DNA of 6,619 nt from Sediminibacterium sp. (GTDB lineage Bacteria; Bacteroidota; Bacteroidia; Chitinophagales; Chitinophagaceae): contig JAOASV010000247.1 in assembly GCA_030158535.1 (NCBI GenBank), forward strand, positions 1 to 6,619, written 5' to 3'. The translations under genes were made by a program, and so were the position numbers. Each line of letters starts with the position of its first letter. Position 1 is the stretch's first letter. Shown in pieces: positions 6,577 through 6,619 of this stretch. The notes below the pieces were generated by a model, which saw nothing but the letters and a program-made list of their open reading frames with translations, did not search any database and was not told the origin of the DNA.

Positions 6577-6619
6577 GTTAAATATTGATTGACTAAGTTA
6601 ATGTATTCATGAGTAATGC
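6577..6619 (-). promoter_or_regulatory. Upstream region of nhaD, cut by window edge
   Basis: These 43 bp precede the nhaD start codon and should hold at least part of its promoter. The minus strand is AT-rich, with ATATTTAAC directly before the ATG, but no exact TAnnTTTG box and no Shine-Dalgarno sequence. No ORF or RNA gene can be supported here. Confidence 0.3.

Noticed and set aside
1..6619. Search for CRISPR arrays, IS elements, tRNA/rRNA genes, riboswitches, att sites or a defence system
   Set aside because: Nearly all the sequence is accounted for by five coherent genes; no spaced DNA repeats, transposase, tRNA-like cloverleaf or defence-type protein was seen by eye.

Overview
The window looks like chromosomal DNA of a member of the Bacteroidota. 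The evidence is AT-rich coding sequence, no Shine-Dalgarno sequences ahead of the genes, TAnnTTTG-type promoter elements close to start codons, and protein forms typical of that phylum. These forms are a long OstA-like protein, an LptD with the Bacteroidota barrel-entry motif, and an MCE protein with a conserved Gly-Ser-Leu-Gly tail. A class within the phylum (Chitinophagia or Sphingobacteriia) is only a guess.

Layout: positions 1-1513 (minus) hold the first 504 codons of an LptD-like outer-membrane LPS assembly protein, whose C-terminal part lies beyond position 1. It starts at a GTG. A 64-bp divergent spacer (1514-1577) separates it from a plus-strand cluster: a secreted zinc N-acetylmuramoyl-L-alanine amidase (1578-2519), an MlaD/MCE-family lipid-binding protein (2536-3546), and a long periplasmic OstA/LptA-like protein (3546-5291). 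The last two overlap by one base (TAATG). Seven bases after the OstA-like gene ends, a convergent minus-strand gene encodes an NhaD-type Na+/H+ antiporter (5299-6576). The remaining 43 bp are its upstream region.

How they fit together: four of the five genes act on the cell envelope. LptD and the OstA-like protein are expected to carry LPS across the periplasm and insert it in the outer membrane. The MCE protein is expected to move phospholipid between membranes, and the amidase cuts peptidoglycan cross-bridges. The cluster therefore puts LPS export, lipid trafficking and wall cleavage side by side. NhaD is probably an unrelated neighbour involved in sodium and pH homeostasis.

No mobile element, CRISPR array, RNA gene or clearly new system was seen. 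The most interesting details are a perfect five-heptad repeat near the LptD N-terminus, a two-lobed OstA-like protein with a low-complexity linker, a lysine-rich insertion in the amidase, and two promoter-like boxes at identical distance from the lptD and mlaD start codons.
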